Shown one piece after another: positions 1-12,553 of a stretch of 64,000 nucleotides of DNA (its first letter is position 1; each line of letters begins with the position of its first letter). A program made the translations under genes and the position numbers. The notes under the pieces were generated by a model. That model saw nothing but the letters and a program-made list of their open reading frames with translations, had not been told where the DNA came from and searched no databases. The DNA comes from Botryotinia globosa (lineage: Eukaryota; Ascomycota; Leotiomycetes; Helotiales; Sclerotiniaceae), in NCBI GenBank assembly GCA_014898425.1, contig RCSZ01000007.1:1984001-2048000 (forward strand). The letters are read 5' to 3'.

Positions 1-171
1 GCCGATGCCGGAGAATCCGAGGATAATTTTTGCGCGTTGGGGCTGGGGAGCTTTTGGGGGTGAGCGGGAGTGAGGGGTTGGGGGTTGCGAGGTTGAGGAG
101 TGGGTGTATTTGGATGGGGGAGATGGAGCTGTAGGGTGGGTTGCTGTTGTTGTTGCTGTTTGTCTCGCCAT
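1..171 (-). CDS. 5' end of an unrecognised protein, possible P-loop (partial)
   Basis: The reverse strand from an ATG at 171 is open for exactly 57 codons to the window edge, so the gene continues off the left side. The first ~45 residues are rich in Pro, Ser and Thr, typical of a disordered fungal N-terminus. The last visible residues are AKIILGFSGIG. A short hydrophobic strand followed by G-x-x-x-x-G is the first part of a Walker A motif (GxxxxGK[S/T]); the Lys and Ser/Thr that would complete it lie outside the window. Inference: a P-loop nucleotide-binding protein. The low-complexity N-terminus means the true start could differ. Function is not assigned. Confidence 0.5.
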   Translation of the reverse strand, partial: MARQTATTTATHPTAPSPPSKYTHSSTSQPPTPHSRSPPKAPQPQRAKIILGFSGIG

Positions 172-3100
172 TCGGGATTATTGGTGTGGTGGAATGGTTT
201 TGTGAAGGCAGATTCATTTTTGAAGGATTTTGTGGAGGGAAAGATCTCATAGAATTCATATTTCAGTTTCCGAAGTTTGTTTTTTTCTTTTTCGGGATTT
301 TTCTTCGTGCGTATTTTTGATGGTTTGCGGCAATAAATCATCGTTCTCGTCATTGATTCTCTCGATATTTAGGGAATCGATGCAAATAGATACTATCCGA
401 ATCTGAAAACGTTGGAAATGTACTTCGAGGAACAGATAATCAATCGTGTCTTAGCTATTCTGCTCAATTAGGAAAAAATGTTTGGGTGTGGCTGGCAACA
501 TTCCGAAAGCGTCGCTTAGGTCAGGGGATGTTAATTGTAGGTCGTCTTCAATTCTTCCGAAAACTTCGTCATTGGAACTTCGAAATTAAGTCTAGATTAA
601 CTTCGAGATCTAGATATGGTAATTAATTATCAGGTCCTCGATGATTCATTCGAATGATCACAGTTAGTTTTCTAATTTTCCAATATCTACTTTGTAACAC
701 TCACTATACTATCTATGAATTCTGATTTATTTTTTAAACAACACATCCGGGAAATCCACACTTAATTCTCAGATTCCAACGCTTAGATACACGACGTAAC
801 ATTCTTCCCATATATCCAGCACCCAGGCACGAGAACGTTTTTATTACTGGCTTTGATTTCCTAGCGCACATCTGCAAGTGAGATCTAACTGCACAATGTC
901 ATGACGTAACATGGCGTATCTGCAAGTTACCTAGTAGGTTCGCGATACTGTTTTCGATAAAGGGGGTTGAGAGGTGGGATTATTGATAACGATACGTGAT
1001 TGCTGTATCTATTGAGTTTGTGAGGATTTTTGAAGATTGAAAATTGTTAGGGTGATACTTTCGCTGGGATGGGGTTATGTTGTTGAGTTATACTGTAATA
1101 TCCTGTAGTATGGATGTGAGAATAAGACGCTTCTGAACATCGGAGACGCTTTGATTTGTAAGTTGGCGGGGGAGTGTGGTTTTACTACCAGATTGGAGGA
1201 TTGTTGGAATGAACGTCGCTGGGGGAAGGTCGAGTGTTTGTTTGGTTTTGAATTCTTCGTTGGCTATCCAGATGACATATGATGGATGCTTTGTCTTACA
1301 TCTGGAGGTAGATAGGTAGATAGGTAGATGAATACTTGATTCTAGATGTGGAATCTTGTCACTCCGGCTCCGAGTAGGGCTGCATGGAGTCATGCAGGGT
1401 AAGCATCTTGCATGCGCGCGACTCTTGAGTCGTTGTATTTCTGAGATTAGATGGTATTGTGATGAGCAAAGTAGCGTTTACAAAAGAGTAATTACGCCGT
1501 GTGATTCCATGGTGTGCGGAGTTCAAGATGTTGGTGCGGAGGTATTGATATATGACCTAATTATCAGATCTTTATCTTCAGTTTAAAGATGGAAAATCGC
1601 TATCCATCTAGTGATTGAGTGTAAGCAACTTTGTCGAGTAGCAGAAAGGTTCTCGCAATATCCATGACAGTGACAGGACTGATAATCTCGATATAAGATA
1701 ACGAGAAATATTTTCAGAGCACCACAAAATCCATCTCCTAAACCAAACCAAACCACACCAAACGAGTTATTCTCTCGAGTCTCCACAAAAGGGGCACTCT
1801 CGCTTCGTACTCTCATCCTCATTCTCATCTACATATCCACTACGCCACCCACAAGCTACAACCTACCCTCCAAATACCATCCAGCAACCTTACTCATCAA
1901 CCTACCCATGTTCTCTCCCTGTTCCATTCCATGTGCATCTTCGCCACAGTCAAACACGAGAAATTCACGCATCTCCATCCGCCACGGTAGATGAATAACA
2001 ATCCCATCCCATCTCATCTCATCGCATCCCATCCCGTCCCGTCCCATCCAACCCTCCACAGTCATCGATCCACCGCACAACAAATCACGTACGTACCAGA
2101 AAACAGCATCCACCAAATCTCCAACTCAGCCTCAACTTCTCTTCCGTGCATTTCCTCTTCCTATGCTCATTTTGGCCACACAAACATCCTATATCTACCT
2201 AGGTACATATGTGTAGCAATTATCCCCATCTCAAAAATGATTGATTCTCACGCCTAATATCCCAACACACATCTGCGAATCAGATAAAGTAGCGGGGTCA
2301 TCATATCTACGTAAGCAAGCAGGTATCCTGACTCAGCTTCCAATCATCTACTTTCGACCCTGGGAAATGCAAGCTTTAAGATTCGGAGGTACGCTTGTGA
2401 CGGTTGTTTCTGATGGCGAATCCAAGGCTGATGTGATCCGCTTCATACGTCGGATGGGGACTGCTTGGAAGCTTCTGGAACGGAGACTCGACTCCATGCA
2501 GTGGTTTTTAGACAAAGAGAAATGTGAACAGGGAGTGTTCGAGTGGAGGTTGGTATCCTGATTGTTCTTGTTGGGGGAGCTCTAGATGAAGTTTGAATAG
2601 ACATTTTGCATGGTTACTTTTATCTCCTTTTTGTTGGATACTGAAGGAAGTGGCTACGTATTTCATAAGAAATGCATGATAAAAGATGTAAATTCCATAG
2701 TAAATCTAAATCGCTTTTCCAGAAGTAGAACCCCCAATCATATCCCAATTCCTCAATCCATAAACCCTCGTCGCCGTTAAAGTGCCCAGCCAGTTCGCAC
2801 TGGTAATGTAAAAATCTAAATCCGAAAAACAACCTTAATATAATGTATCGCTCATCCAACATAGTAAATGCCAATTCTTCAACTCCCAAAATGTTGACCG
2901 GCAACACTAACGATTCAATGATCCAGACCATACCTTGTGCAAATCTCAATGCCAATCCCATCCCAATTCCAAAAGAAATCCCATACCCAGAACCCCAAGC
3001 CTTCGAGCTTCCATTTCTAAAGCAAGACTATGCGCCAAACAAGTTCAAAATCGAATAACCGACAACATGTTGTACATTTTGAGACATATATCAAGATCTG

Positions 3101-6100
3101 TAAGAGCTCGACCGAGTCTTTTGCCGAAATTCAAATCCACGACACAACACTACAACATGAACCGCAAGAAGCAGGTCAGCAGTTTCATTCTAGTGAGATG
3201 ATGAATGGAAATTGCAAGTGTATCCGACGAGTAACGTTCTTTCTTCGACACAATGACCCGGTGTTCCGTACGCGGGACACATGTCGATCGCGTGGGTGTA
3301 GTAGGTACATCTGCAAACAGAATAACGTTCGACGAGTACGTAACACATGATCTCAGATTTGTGGCTCGACGATAATCGCGATGATGCTGTGGGGCAGATG
3401 AGGATTTATGAGGTATGATAGCGATATTGATTGAATTGTCAAGGTTATCGAGAGGTGTAATCTGAAAAGGGGATTGAAGAGGGTACGATCTGCAATTTGT
3501 AGGGGAGATGACTTTCGCCGATCATTGGCATCTTATATAGCATAAATCTGCATCAATCAACATAAATCCAGCAAGAGAGAAGGGTGCCTTGGAGAACAAT
3601 GATCCTTCAAGTCTTCGCCTCATTATTGTAGCTGAAGACTAAGGCTGCCATGACTATGATGACTTCCACCGTTATAGACGTGACTCTTACGATATACGAG
3701 TGTTGAATCTCCGCAAGCAATTAGGTCTCTTCTAGGCTCCATGATAAAGAGCCAAGGTATGATGTTGAACAATGGATGTAGTTCCAAAGAGTTAAGATGA
3801 ACCTGAGGGGATCTGTTGAGAGGAACACAAAACCGTTGACCGAATCCAGGGGGAGTAGCATGGCTTTAGAGGCTGAGTTCCTTGTCACTCAGGTCAGGCA
3901 CAATAATGGCTTTAAAGACTTTCGATACAAAGCTCCCCATTGGAACGAGCTCGATATATGCGTCGCACCGCATGGAATTGTAGTCATGTGTTTTTGGAGT
4001 TCCTGGTGAAGATGCACAGCTGCAGCCCTACCATAGGGCTGCAGAGTTCGTGTACTTGGTATACATTACACTTTCGGCCCTTCTACTGGTTCTCAACCAG
4101 ACTTTACTATTGGAGGTATTCTTTGACCGTTATATGATACCTGAAATATGCGGTCAGCAAATTGTTCCACTTGCCTGCTGTTCTCTTGACATAGTGTTTA
4201 TCATTGCCTGTTTCAAATCACCTCCAATTCTCGTACTCGGAATCGCCGTCACAATGCACGCAGGGCTTGCTTTTTCGAGCTTGATTTGTTTGGTTAACAT
4301 ATAGCTGGTACCCATACTGACTCCTGAGAGATGATAGTTTACATCCAGGGTCACTCTTTTCCACCGAGACCCTGCACTGTATAAGCTACCGGTACACGCC
4401 GAAGAACCAAGTCCGCACCTTTAGTGCTCTTCAACGTACTGATGAAGAAGTCTCACAAGTTTGGTGTACGACCTAGTCTATTTCCGATGTATCTGTCGTT
4501 GAGGCTTAGACCCCATGGATATCAGAATCAGGTTATACCAGAGAGATCTTTCGATCAAAACCCACGAATTGCAGTACTTCTCTGTAAAAGCGGTGACTCG
4601 GCGGTCGTAGATGAAGGAAAAGTGAGCGCAACGGTGAGTAGCGATCATGCACAGAGGTGGTGTAGATGTAATACGACTTTACCTCTGCAGAAACTCATGC
4701 AACCTCAGGGGTGTTACATCAGCTTTACCAATAATGAGTATGTCATATCTAGGGCGGCCAAATAGTTACTCAAGCATTGATTTGATTGGGATCTATAGAT
4801 GCTGAATTGGAACCTTCTAGAAACAGTTCTCAAACATATTGTGTGAAATCGAGTTTCTCATTCGCATGCTGTGGCTGTCAGGCCTCACTTGTTTTGTCAT
4901 ATAAATGTACCAAGTCTGATTGGGACCCGAACGTTGCGTTACCGGTCACGCAAGCATGCATCAGAGTGACAGCTCGAATAAGCTTAAGAAGCATAGGATC
5001 CAGACATTTCCGATGAAATTGGATATCTTAATGGAGGATTTAAGGAAGTAGAAGGAGTGATAAGTTAAGCTCACTTGAATTAGGCCACTTTCTCATGCTT
5101 TCAATCTGTACTTGGATTGATTAGCTTCAGGAGGAACTCCGGTCAGCCCTGCCACGTGAAGAGTTGAGAGGGAGTCAACTGCCTGGAGGGAGGTCGTATT
5201 CGTGTAGCTCTGGTCTACCTGAAAGGTAGCTGTCCTACCCCGGATAACAGAGATATCAAGTAGATGAACTGGCGGGGTGATATGTTGAAACCATACTCTC
5301 AAGGCAAGGCAAATCGCAGCAACAATGAATTGATGATTTACAGCCATAATGTACAATTCTAGGCCTTTTCTCAATGCAGCGCGTGAGGAGCTTTCTCTGT
5401 CTATTGTATCAAATGTCGGTGAGCTTCAGAACGTTCTTATAGACAAGGTGACACCCTCGGGACTCTTCTACAATTGAAAGTTAAGGTTCTACCTAAGTAG
5501 GCAAGGTTACCTCACACGTGCCAAATCACGTGATACATCGCTCGTCTCATATTTCCATGTCCGACGTCTATCTATAATTGACTACCTTCGCATCTGTTCG
5601 AGAACTTCAACTATCTATAAGCATCTATCCGGGTATGATATAATCGCCTGCATCCGCAGATATCGTTCTTCATCTTCATTTCGAATTGCATAGCAGTATA
5701 TGCCACGCAGCGATGTGGTAGATAGCAAATCATGTTCTTCTAACAGAAGATGTCCTGAGATAATGGCTTCATGAATGCAAACATGTTTGGACATCTATTT
5801 CTGGCATCCTCTCATGTTCGAGCTGTCGCAACAAGTGGTATATCAATCTGCGCGTAATAAGTATAACGCAGTCGAAGTCGCGCATCAACATCAATACCTT
5901 GTTCTAGACTTTTTTGATTCGCTAGTCATCGATAGGGAGATCTCATTTCTGTTACATAGCCCGCAAATAGTCTTGCGAATTATGTTGTTTTATCAAAGAG
6001 AGATTCACTGAATTATTATTCCCAACAGTGAGAATTCAGAGTTTGATTGGTAAATCGTATTCACTTTTCTATTTAATGGGGGCAACGCGTGTGCTGATGG

Positions 6101-6461
6101 CACAGTTGCATTGTTATATGCCATACGCCTCAGTGAGCTGGCACTACTCAGATTGATTGTTTTCCTTTTGTATGGGCTTTTTCTGTTCGGATCAATAAGG
6201 TTATAAGCCACCGCTCCAAATAAAGCAATATACTCATTTCGCTTCATTACTGTGCCACTTAAAGGAAGCACGTTACCTAATCAGTCCAGCATATTTCAAC
6301 TCCGTTTAGGATTTGTAGTTTCAAAAAAGAATAGGAAGACGAAGACAATATAAGCACTGCTTATAATTGTTTTCGTGAGCCACACCCTTTATTTGTCTTG
6401 ATCCCCTTCTCTTTTCTTCTCCGCCTTGTTTCTACACAAAATCAATCTAAATTTGTCTGAA
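172..6461. other. long gene-poor region, no gene supported
   Basis: About 6.3 kb with only short, non-overlapping open frames of random-looking composition on both strands. No splice-linked chain of exons resembling a known family could be built. It holds a perfect 11-bp inverted repeat at 4020-4044, one TACCTAGGTA palindrome at 2196-2205, and a frame open from 3984 to 4304 that encodes two or three hydrophobic stretches (see findings). The last ~1 kb would be the promoter of the downstream secreted protease. Confidence 0.5.
4020..4044. repeat. perfect 11-bp inverted repeat with 3-nt loop
   Basis: CTGCAGCCCTA at 4020-4030 is followed after three bases (CCA) by its exact reverse complement TAGGGCTGCAG at 4034-4044. 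The symmetry is seen directly. It would form a short stable hairpin in DNA or RNA. It lies inside a frame that is open from 3984 to 4304. No role can be assigned. Confidence 0.8.
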
Positions 6462-8959
6462 ATGTTTTCGAAAAATCATAGACAAAGGCTGTTGGCCTTG
6501 GTATCTACGAGTATCTTGCTAAACTCAGTAACAGCGGCGACAGTAGATGGTTGTGGAGCAGTTTCCGATGTCATCAAGTCACATAATCATGGTCATCCAA
6601 CAGGTAAAACAAATTTCGTATACTTACAAGTGGTGACTAATGTGATCATCTAGCAAGCACCCAAAGATTCAACGCTTCCATTGCTCTTCAATGCCTTCAA
6701 TCTGTACCCCTGGATGTACAGCGCTCATCAGATTTTGTTGATTATATAGAGCCATTCTGGCAGTTCCAGAGTACTCTTGCCTATCTCAAAGATCCTCCAT
6801 CAGGCTACCCGTTACCTGGCGCTGATATGCTGGGAGGTCTAGCTGAGATTAAAGAAAACGTCAATTCAGGGTATTATACAAACCAATGGGAGTTTGAAAA
6901 GGATCTTCATGCTCTAGGAAACATATTGCCTCACGATTTCCACGTCAACTTACCTCTTCCCCTGATGAGCGTCTTCTCCTTTTCTACTGCGGATGGTCCA
7001 TTGATATCAATATCATCCGACGGCTTAGCAATGCCAGAGATATATTTCAAATGTACGCACAGGTTTCTCAACTTAGTGAATCATTTTCTAAGGGCTAACC
7101 TTACATAGATGATCTTGACAAGCAGAACGACATGACATTATCCAAAACAGGTAATTGGACAGCATCACCACTGGTCAAAGTCAATGACCTGAATGCCACT
7201 TTATATCTTGAATTTCTCAGTCAAAGCACAAGTGCTTATCAAGACAACGATGCCAACTACAACAAAATGTTTTATTCGTTACCGAGTCTGGCCTTTTCCG
7301 GAGGCAGTGGAATGTTTACGTCTGGAGCATATATTTATGGATTTTCGGCCGATGTTATTCAATATACTTTCGCCAATGGAACCAGCACGAACGCCGAAAT
7401 ATATGCATCAACAAGCCTCAATTTCACATCCATATCATCGGGACAAGATCTATTCAACGCTGTAGATCTACCGGAATCAGAATCCGCATCTTCGAGTTCC
7501 TCAGCCTCAGACAGTCAACAGAGCACCAAGACTAAGACAGCAGCAAGATCAATTACATCACTTACCGGCTATCCCCAACCGATCGTCATGCATCCAGACG
7601 GCTATACAAGCGGTTACTTTTTAGAAGATACCATGACTGCAGTTTTAGTAATGCAGGGGTTCAACGACCCTTATCAAAAAGATGGCAAAGCAGCAGTCGA
7701 ACAACAAAGAGTGATCAGTGAGTTCTTGGCTGAATGTCAGAAGGCCAAAATGGAATACTTGATGGTAGACGTACAAGCAAATGGAGGCGGCTATCTGTTC
7801 AGCGGATATGATGCTTTCAAGCAGATTTTCCCATCTTTAGTTCCATTTGGTGCATCACGATACCGAGCCACCCCGCTGGTAAATTACATGGGTACCATAT
7901 TCACTGGTGCCGGAAATTATGATACCAGTCATGATTACCTTTTTCAGACACAGTCAGAACTTGATGGAAATGGACAACCATTTCAAAGTTGGAATCAGGA
8001 AGCCCCTAATACGCCGATTTATGGTGATAACTTTACTGCGGAACTTCGTTACAACCTTTCGGATCACGTCACGATGGTAGGCCATTTCCTCAACCGGAAC
8101 TAACTTCACGCTAACTACTTCCATAGTCCCAAGCAGCAGGCATTAATGTCACAGGCTACCTAGACGAGAGCAACCCTCCCCCAGCGGTCTTCAATGCCTC
8201 GAACATTGTGATGCTTATGGATGGCGGTTGCGGCTCCACGTGTGCTCTCTTCGCTGAGATGATGAAAGCTCAAGGTGGTGTGCGAAGTGGTACGTCAATC
8301 CTTCACTTGAATTTATTCTTCCCGCTAATAATCCTTTAGTTGCCGTTGGAGGTCGCCCACAATCAGGTCCCCAACAAGGAGTGTGCGGTTCTAAAGGCGC
8401 CCAGGTACTGACCTACAATGGCGTTGCATCTCATCTTGAAGCTCTACCAGACGCGCAAGCAGCCTATCTTCAAAAGGGACTCGAATTGCCCGACTACCCA
8501 GCGCCCGAATATATCCCTAATATCAAAGCCAACGTACCCCTCGGATCTACATCAAGACTGATGTCCGGCGGTCGTTTCAATCTTCGAAATAACATGCACG
8601 ACGACGATGAAACATTCACACCTCTGCAATTCCAATACGAAGCTGCTAATTGTCGTTTATTCTATACCAAAAATGATATCTACGACATCACCGGCTTATG
8701 GATGAGAGTTCGATCGGTAGTATGGAGAGGCCAGCCTTGTGTTTCCGGTAGCACTATTAACAGCGATGATACCATATCCTCCGGCGCTTACGACACCGTA
8801 CCATTTGGCGATTCCGCGTTACCGAATATTGAATTACCAGCTCAGCCAGGCTTGGTACCTATTGGAAAGGGAGTCAAGAGTTGGGCGAGCGAGAGTGGAA
8901 ACCGAGAAGAGAGTGCGCAGAAAGCTTTTGTGGGGGCCATTTGGAATGGATTGCTGTGA
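6462..8959 (+). CDS. secreted S41-family (tail-specific-type) serine protease
   Basis: Five exons are inferred: 6462-6603, 6654-7052, 7109-8076, 8127-8289, 8340-8959. Introns are 50-56 nt with GT-AG ends and all phases agree, giving 763 residues. The start is the first ATG of the frame. Residues 1-25 form a signal peptide (hydrophobic core ALVSTSILLNSV, cleavage expected after VTA), so the protein should be exported. The best family marker is GGCGSTCALF around residues 536-545, the catalytic-serine box of fungal S41 peptidases, with Ser540 the likely nucleophile. An upstream segment (LMVDVQANGGGYLFSGYD) matches the usual S41 strand-loop. The length is normal for the fungal family. A Ser/Thr-rich linker (SSSSASDSQQSTKTKT) interrupts the middle and is probably a glycosylated or flexible insertion. 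Expected role: extracellular protein or peptide cleavage. The substrate is unknown. Confidence 0.82.
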
Positions 8960-9502
8960 TTCTTGAGGGAGTGCATGGAATGGGGATTTTTGGAAGGGTT
9001 CATATTGGTCTGCGTTATGGGTGTTGGTAATGGCATATGCGGGGCGTTTTTGGGAAGATTGTCCATGGGTAGAGGGCAATTATTGATATTATTGCATCGG
9101 ATATGTATTCAGCGAAGGCGTGGGGAGTAATAACATCACGCGCAGTGGTGTGGCTTATAATACAAGTTCATGAAGACTAATCTCCTATTGAGTTTGTTGA
9201 GTTCGTACTTCCTTTGTTTCGGAGAATAATGCTCGAGTAAGGCGTTCTGCAATGCAATACATCCAACTCATCAGCGAAAATTGACATACTTGTAGAGTAT
9301 ATCGCTGTAATGCTTCCCAGCTAGGAGCTAGATCCTTCTTTGATTTATTCAATTTCAGGTTTCAAGCTAGACTATTGCATAGCTGTATATTTATAAACGA
9401 CATGTTCATCCGCGCTTTGAATCGCCAATTGATCAGCCCACCCTCGGGTATATCCTTAAAACGCCAATATCAACCTCACGAATTGTGCTTTTGATGTCGA
9501 AT
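8960..9502. other. intergenic space between convergent genes
   Basis: A spacer of about 540 bp between the stop of the S41 protease gene and the stop of the oppositely oriented Mis12 gene. It must carry both 3' UTRs and polyadenylation signals. No other coding or structured element was seen. Confidence 0.6.
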
Positions 9503-10644
9503 TTACGTTCCCTCATCCATCGCATCTGCATCTCCCTCTCCCTCGCCGTCTCCTTCTCCCTCTCCATTTTCTGGTGGCGCAGCATGACTCTCAAACATCC
9601 CTACAACCTTTTCTAGATCTTCTACTTCTCCGTTCCCAAGTTTCCTTCCCTCGCCCTGCCATTCCCCATCTCTCACTTCACCTTGCGAACCTAACTCCAA
9701 GCCTCGCACGTTTTCAAGATGTCGTCTCGTTTCCTTTTCAATGAATTCCAATCTTTCTCTTCTCCAACTCTTCTCTTGTTCCCCAACCATTCCAGCCATG
9801 CCATCGCCTTCTGATAACTCTTTCAACCTCGGTCCTAGATTATCCAATAACTGTTTAAGCGCAGGTAATTGCGCCAAGGCGAATTCGGTCGTAGTCGCAA
9901 TAGGATGTTTTCCATCTTTCGTCAAATTACCCTTCTTCTGCAAGAATGCCAATGAGGGTCGCTCATTGTCCCCAACATCGACTTCCATCTCCGTGCCATC
10001 CTCAGCCTTGACAGTTTTCTTAGCCAAACTTTGACTTGTCGATATTATTCCTTTCAACGCCGCAATAGTTCTTTCGTTCCTCTCCTTCTCTGCCCTCAGT
10101 ACCGCATTCAGTTTCATCGTCTCCCTCAACCTCTTCCTCTGCAGCGTAACCGTTTCCGATGTGGGCACTCCATCCGCCCCCGCGCCATTTTCCTCCACAC
10201 TCCTGAAATCCAATCCTTCATAATGGCTCAATCGAATCCAGTCCCTGACATCCGGTGGCACAGCAAAAACGTTTCTCAACAAATAAATTTCCATCTTATC
10301 GAAATTCTTATCAATCTTCGCGTTGAGCAATGTTTCCAACTTGTAGACGCCATTTTCGATTTCGTGTTGACATTGTGTTGCGACTTCTTCGGCGGAGAGG
10401 GTGGAAGTGGGTGTGAAACCAATTGAAGAGGGAGGAGCGGCAAAAAGACCCTTTTCAAGCGCATCGATGGCTCGGAATGCGAGGAGGTTGATACTGTTTA
10501 TTATGTCGTCGATGACGGCCTGCGAGAATGTCAGAGACAGACAATATTTCAATCGGGCAGTATCGGTATAATCATATCTCAATAACTTACAATTGGTCTG
10601 TATGTCAAATGCTCCGTGAGGAGAGCAGTGTCTGCGGCACTCAT
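9503..10644 (-). CDS. MTW1: kinetochore protein Mis12/Mtw1 (MIND complex subunit)
   Basis: Two exons: 10591-10644 (18 codons) and 9503-10519, separated by a 71-nt GT-AG intron; the product is 356 residues. The N-terminal sequence LLTEHLTYRP joined to AVIDDIINSINLLAFRAIDALEKG is the conserved opening helix of the Mis12 family, followed by a long, mostly helical body with coiled-coil character (for example RLRETMKLNAVLRAEKERNE near residue 150). The C-terminus is Gly/Glu/Asp-rich and low complexity. Family knowledge: Mis12 forms the MIND/Mis12 complex with Nnf1, Dsn1 and Nsl1 and links centromeric CENP-C to the microtubule-binding Ndc80 complex. The first exon was chosen because it restores the conserved LTEHL motif with a clean splice. 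It is convergent with the S41 protease gene. Confidence 0.85.
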
Positions 10645-11608
10645 GGTTGTGGTAGATATGAGTTTGCGCCGGTGAGGAAAAGACAACAATGGCTAATTAA
10701 TATATCCAAACAAACCGCGCTGAATGTTAGAGAATTCAAAGATAAATAGTACAGACAAATAATCAAGCAATGCCACAGGTAGGGAAGGGTAATTCTACTG
10801 CGTGGGAAAACCTTGTAGCATCGAAGTTGAAGATGTTGACAGAGAATTGCGGGGGACGCGTTTGGCAGGGATACATTTTAGCGCGATTTCGAGTCGAGTC
10901 CCGTCCCGTACTGTGTTTGCGCTCCCGGTGAACTCATTCGCGACTCCCCGGTGACCCCTCAAATTTGGCGAAACTATTTTCTTGGTATAGCTAATGGTAA
11001 AACTCAATTACGACTACGTATTCAATTTTTAATTTTTTTGGAGAGAGAGAGGGGCAGGAATTAGGTTCTATATCGGCGAAGAACTATATGTCTAAGCTGC
11101 TTACCTATCTACCTACCGTGTCAAAGAATTCCAAGAGAGGTTGCACATGAGAGATGTGAAGCGTACTTGTATTGAAGTTACGAACTTATTATTCTATTCT
11201 TCCCGGACACCCAACGAAAATTTACTGTTGAAGATGGTGAATATATAAATTGTCTTCTTTTAGGGAGATTTCTAATTGCTAACTTTTCTTTGATAGATGC
11301 GCAATAACCCTTTTCTGAGCTGCGGAAGTAAGCCGAATGAGAGAGGAATATTCGCGTGCGCGCAAATGTAAGCAATCGAGTTGAGGACTATCGTAGAAGG
11401 GCGAAAGGTCATGTTGATCGATACTATACGATCATTTGGGTCACATGTTGACTGTTGGTAAATTTAAAGTTAATTCTGTCGTTTGGTGATTGTCAAGAAC
11501 CACGGAAAAAGTTTATAGAGAATGGATCTCCTAGCGAACGAGGAGCAATGTTTCAAACGCAAAATGACGACAAACAAAACAAAAGTAACATGCCCCAAGA
11601 CTCAAGAG
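10645..11608. other. intergenic region upstream of the Mis12 gene
   Basis: About 0.96 kb between the Mis12 start codon and the decayed reading frame to the right. It contains the Mis12 promoter. No conserved coding frame or RNA gene was found. A short GA-rich run lies at 11041-11052. Confidence 0.5.
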
Positions 11609-12553
11609 TCATGCGGCACCAATACTCAAGACGCAAACAGATAGATCTTCGAGGGGAGGGAAAGGAGAGACATTCAAACCATTGATCAAAATGTGTGGTG
11701 TCCAGGCACAGTCATAACCATAAAATGTAACGATTGTATGCATATACCCCGGGTTGATCTGCTCAGCATAAACCCAAATACGCAAAGATAGGAGAATCCC
11801 CACAATACTTGGGGTCAACTTTCCCACGGCCTTTTGAATCTGATTATTGGTTGATGATGAGCCAGCACCAACAGTCATGGTAGCTACAACAAACAAGTGA
11901 ACGGTACATGGGCTGGGGATTTACAAGATACCATTGTCCTCTGTCACAGTGCCGTCATTCGCGAACGGAGGTATCTCCGATGCATACAAAGCTCGAGATT
12001 CGATGCTTGCAGTGCTGGAATACTCACTACAACCAGTTCCCCATATTGTGGAAGTCCAATCTCTACGTTCGATGGGACCGGTTGTAGTATGAGTAGTGGG
12101 CAGGTCAGAGTTAAGCCTCAAAACATCGTTATTGAGACTGTTCGGGATGTTTCTCCCATGCGTGATTGCAAGGAGTAATGTGAGGAGAAACGTAGCGACA
12201 TGAAAGAAGCGGTACCATTTGGAAAATAGGGGTGATGATCAGGTGATCGTGCTGTAAGAGTGGGATGCTGATTCGAAGAGTCGAAAGAAAAGAGAGGTCT
12301 GGCTTAGGGACTATGAACTCACAACGTTTTGTATACTCTCCATAGGGTAACAACTGGCCTCAAGAGCAAACGAGCCACAGTTTTGGGAGCTCATACGTAT
12401 CTTTTCCATAGTTATAGATACTGTTGTTTGCAAGCATGAGAGCAGCTGTTACAAAGGAGAGCTAGAACAAGACGACCAAGTTCCCAGGAATACAGCAATC
12501 AACAACGTCTAAAATTGCTGTAGTGATACTGATTGCAAGAGCATATCCAGCTT
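11609..12553 (-). pseudogene. decayed gene for a multi-membrane-span protein
   Basis: On the reverse strand a protein-like sequence can be followed from about 12553 to 11609 but is broken. The first part (AGYALAISITTAILDVVDC, then LMLANNSIYNYGKDTYELPK) carries in-frame stops at 12462-12464 (TAG) and 12360-12362 (TGA). Around 12216-12245 the coherent frame shifts, continuing as FSKWYRFFHVATFLLTLLLA, then a long hydrophilic loop, a TAA at 11921-11923, and another part containing AVGKLTPSIVGILLSLRIWV and ending NGLNVSPFPPL... before a stop at 11609. The first TAG could be removed by a 48-nt GT-AG intron. I found no intron that removes the other lesions while keeping frame. Hydrophobic segments suggest a membrane protein. 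I do not know the family. Alternative: an intact gene with unusual splicing. Confidence 0.42.

Noticed and set aside
1088..2561. Several 76-106 codon frames on both strands
   Set aside because: Overlapping, low-complexity or non-ATG, with no splice partners or family resemblance.
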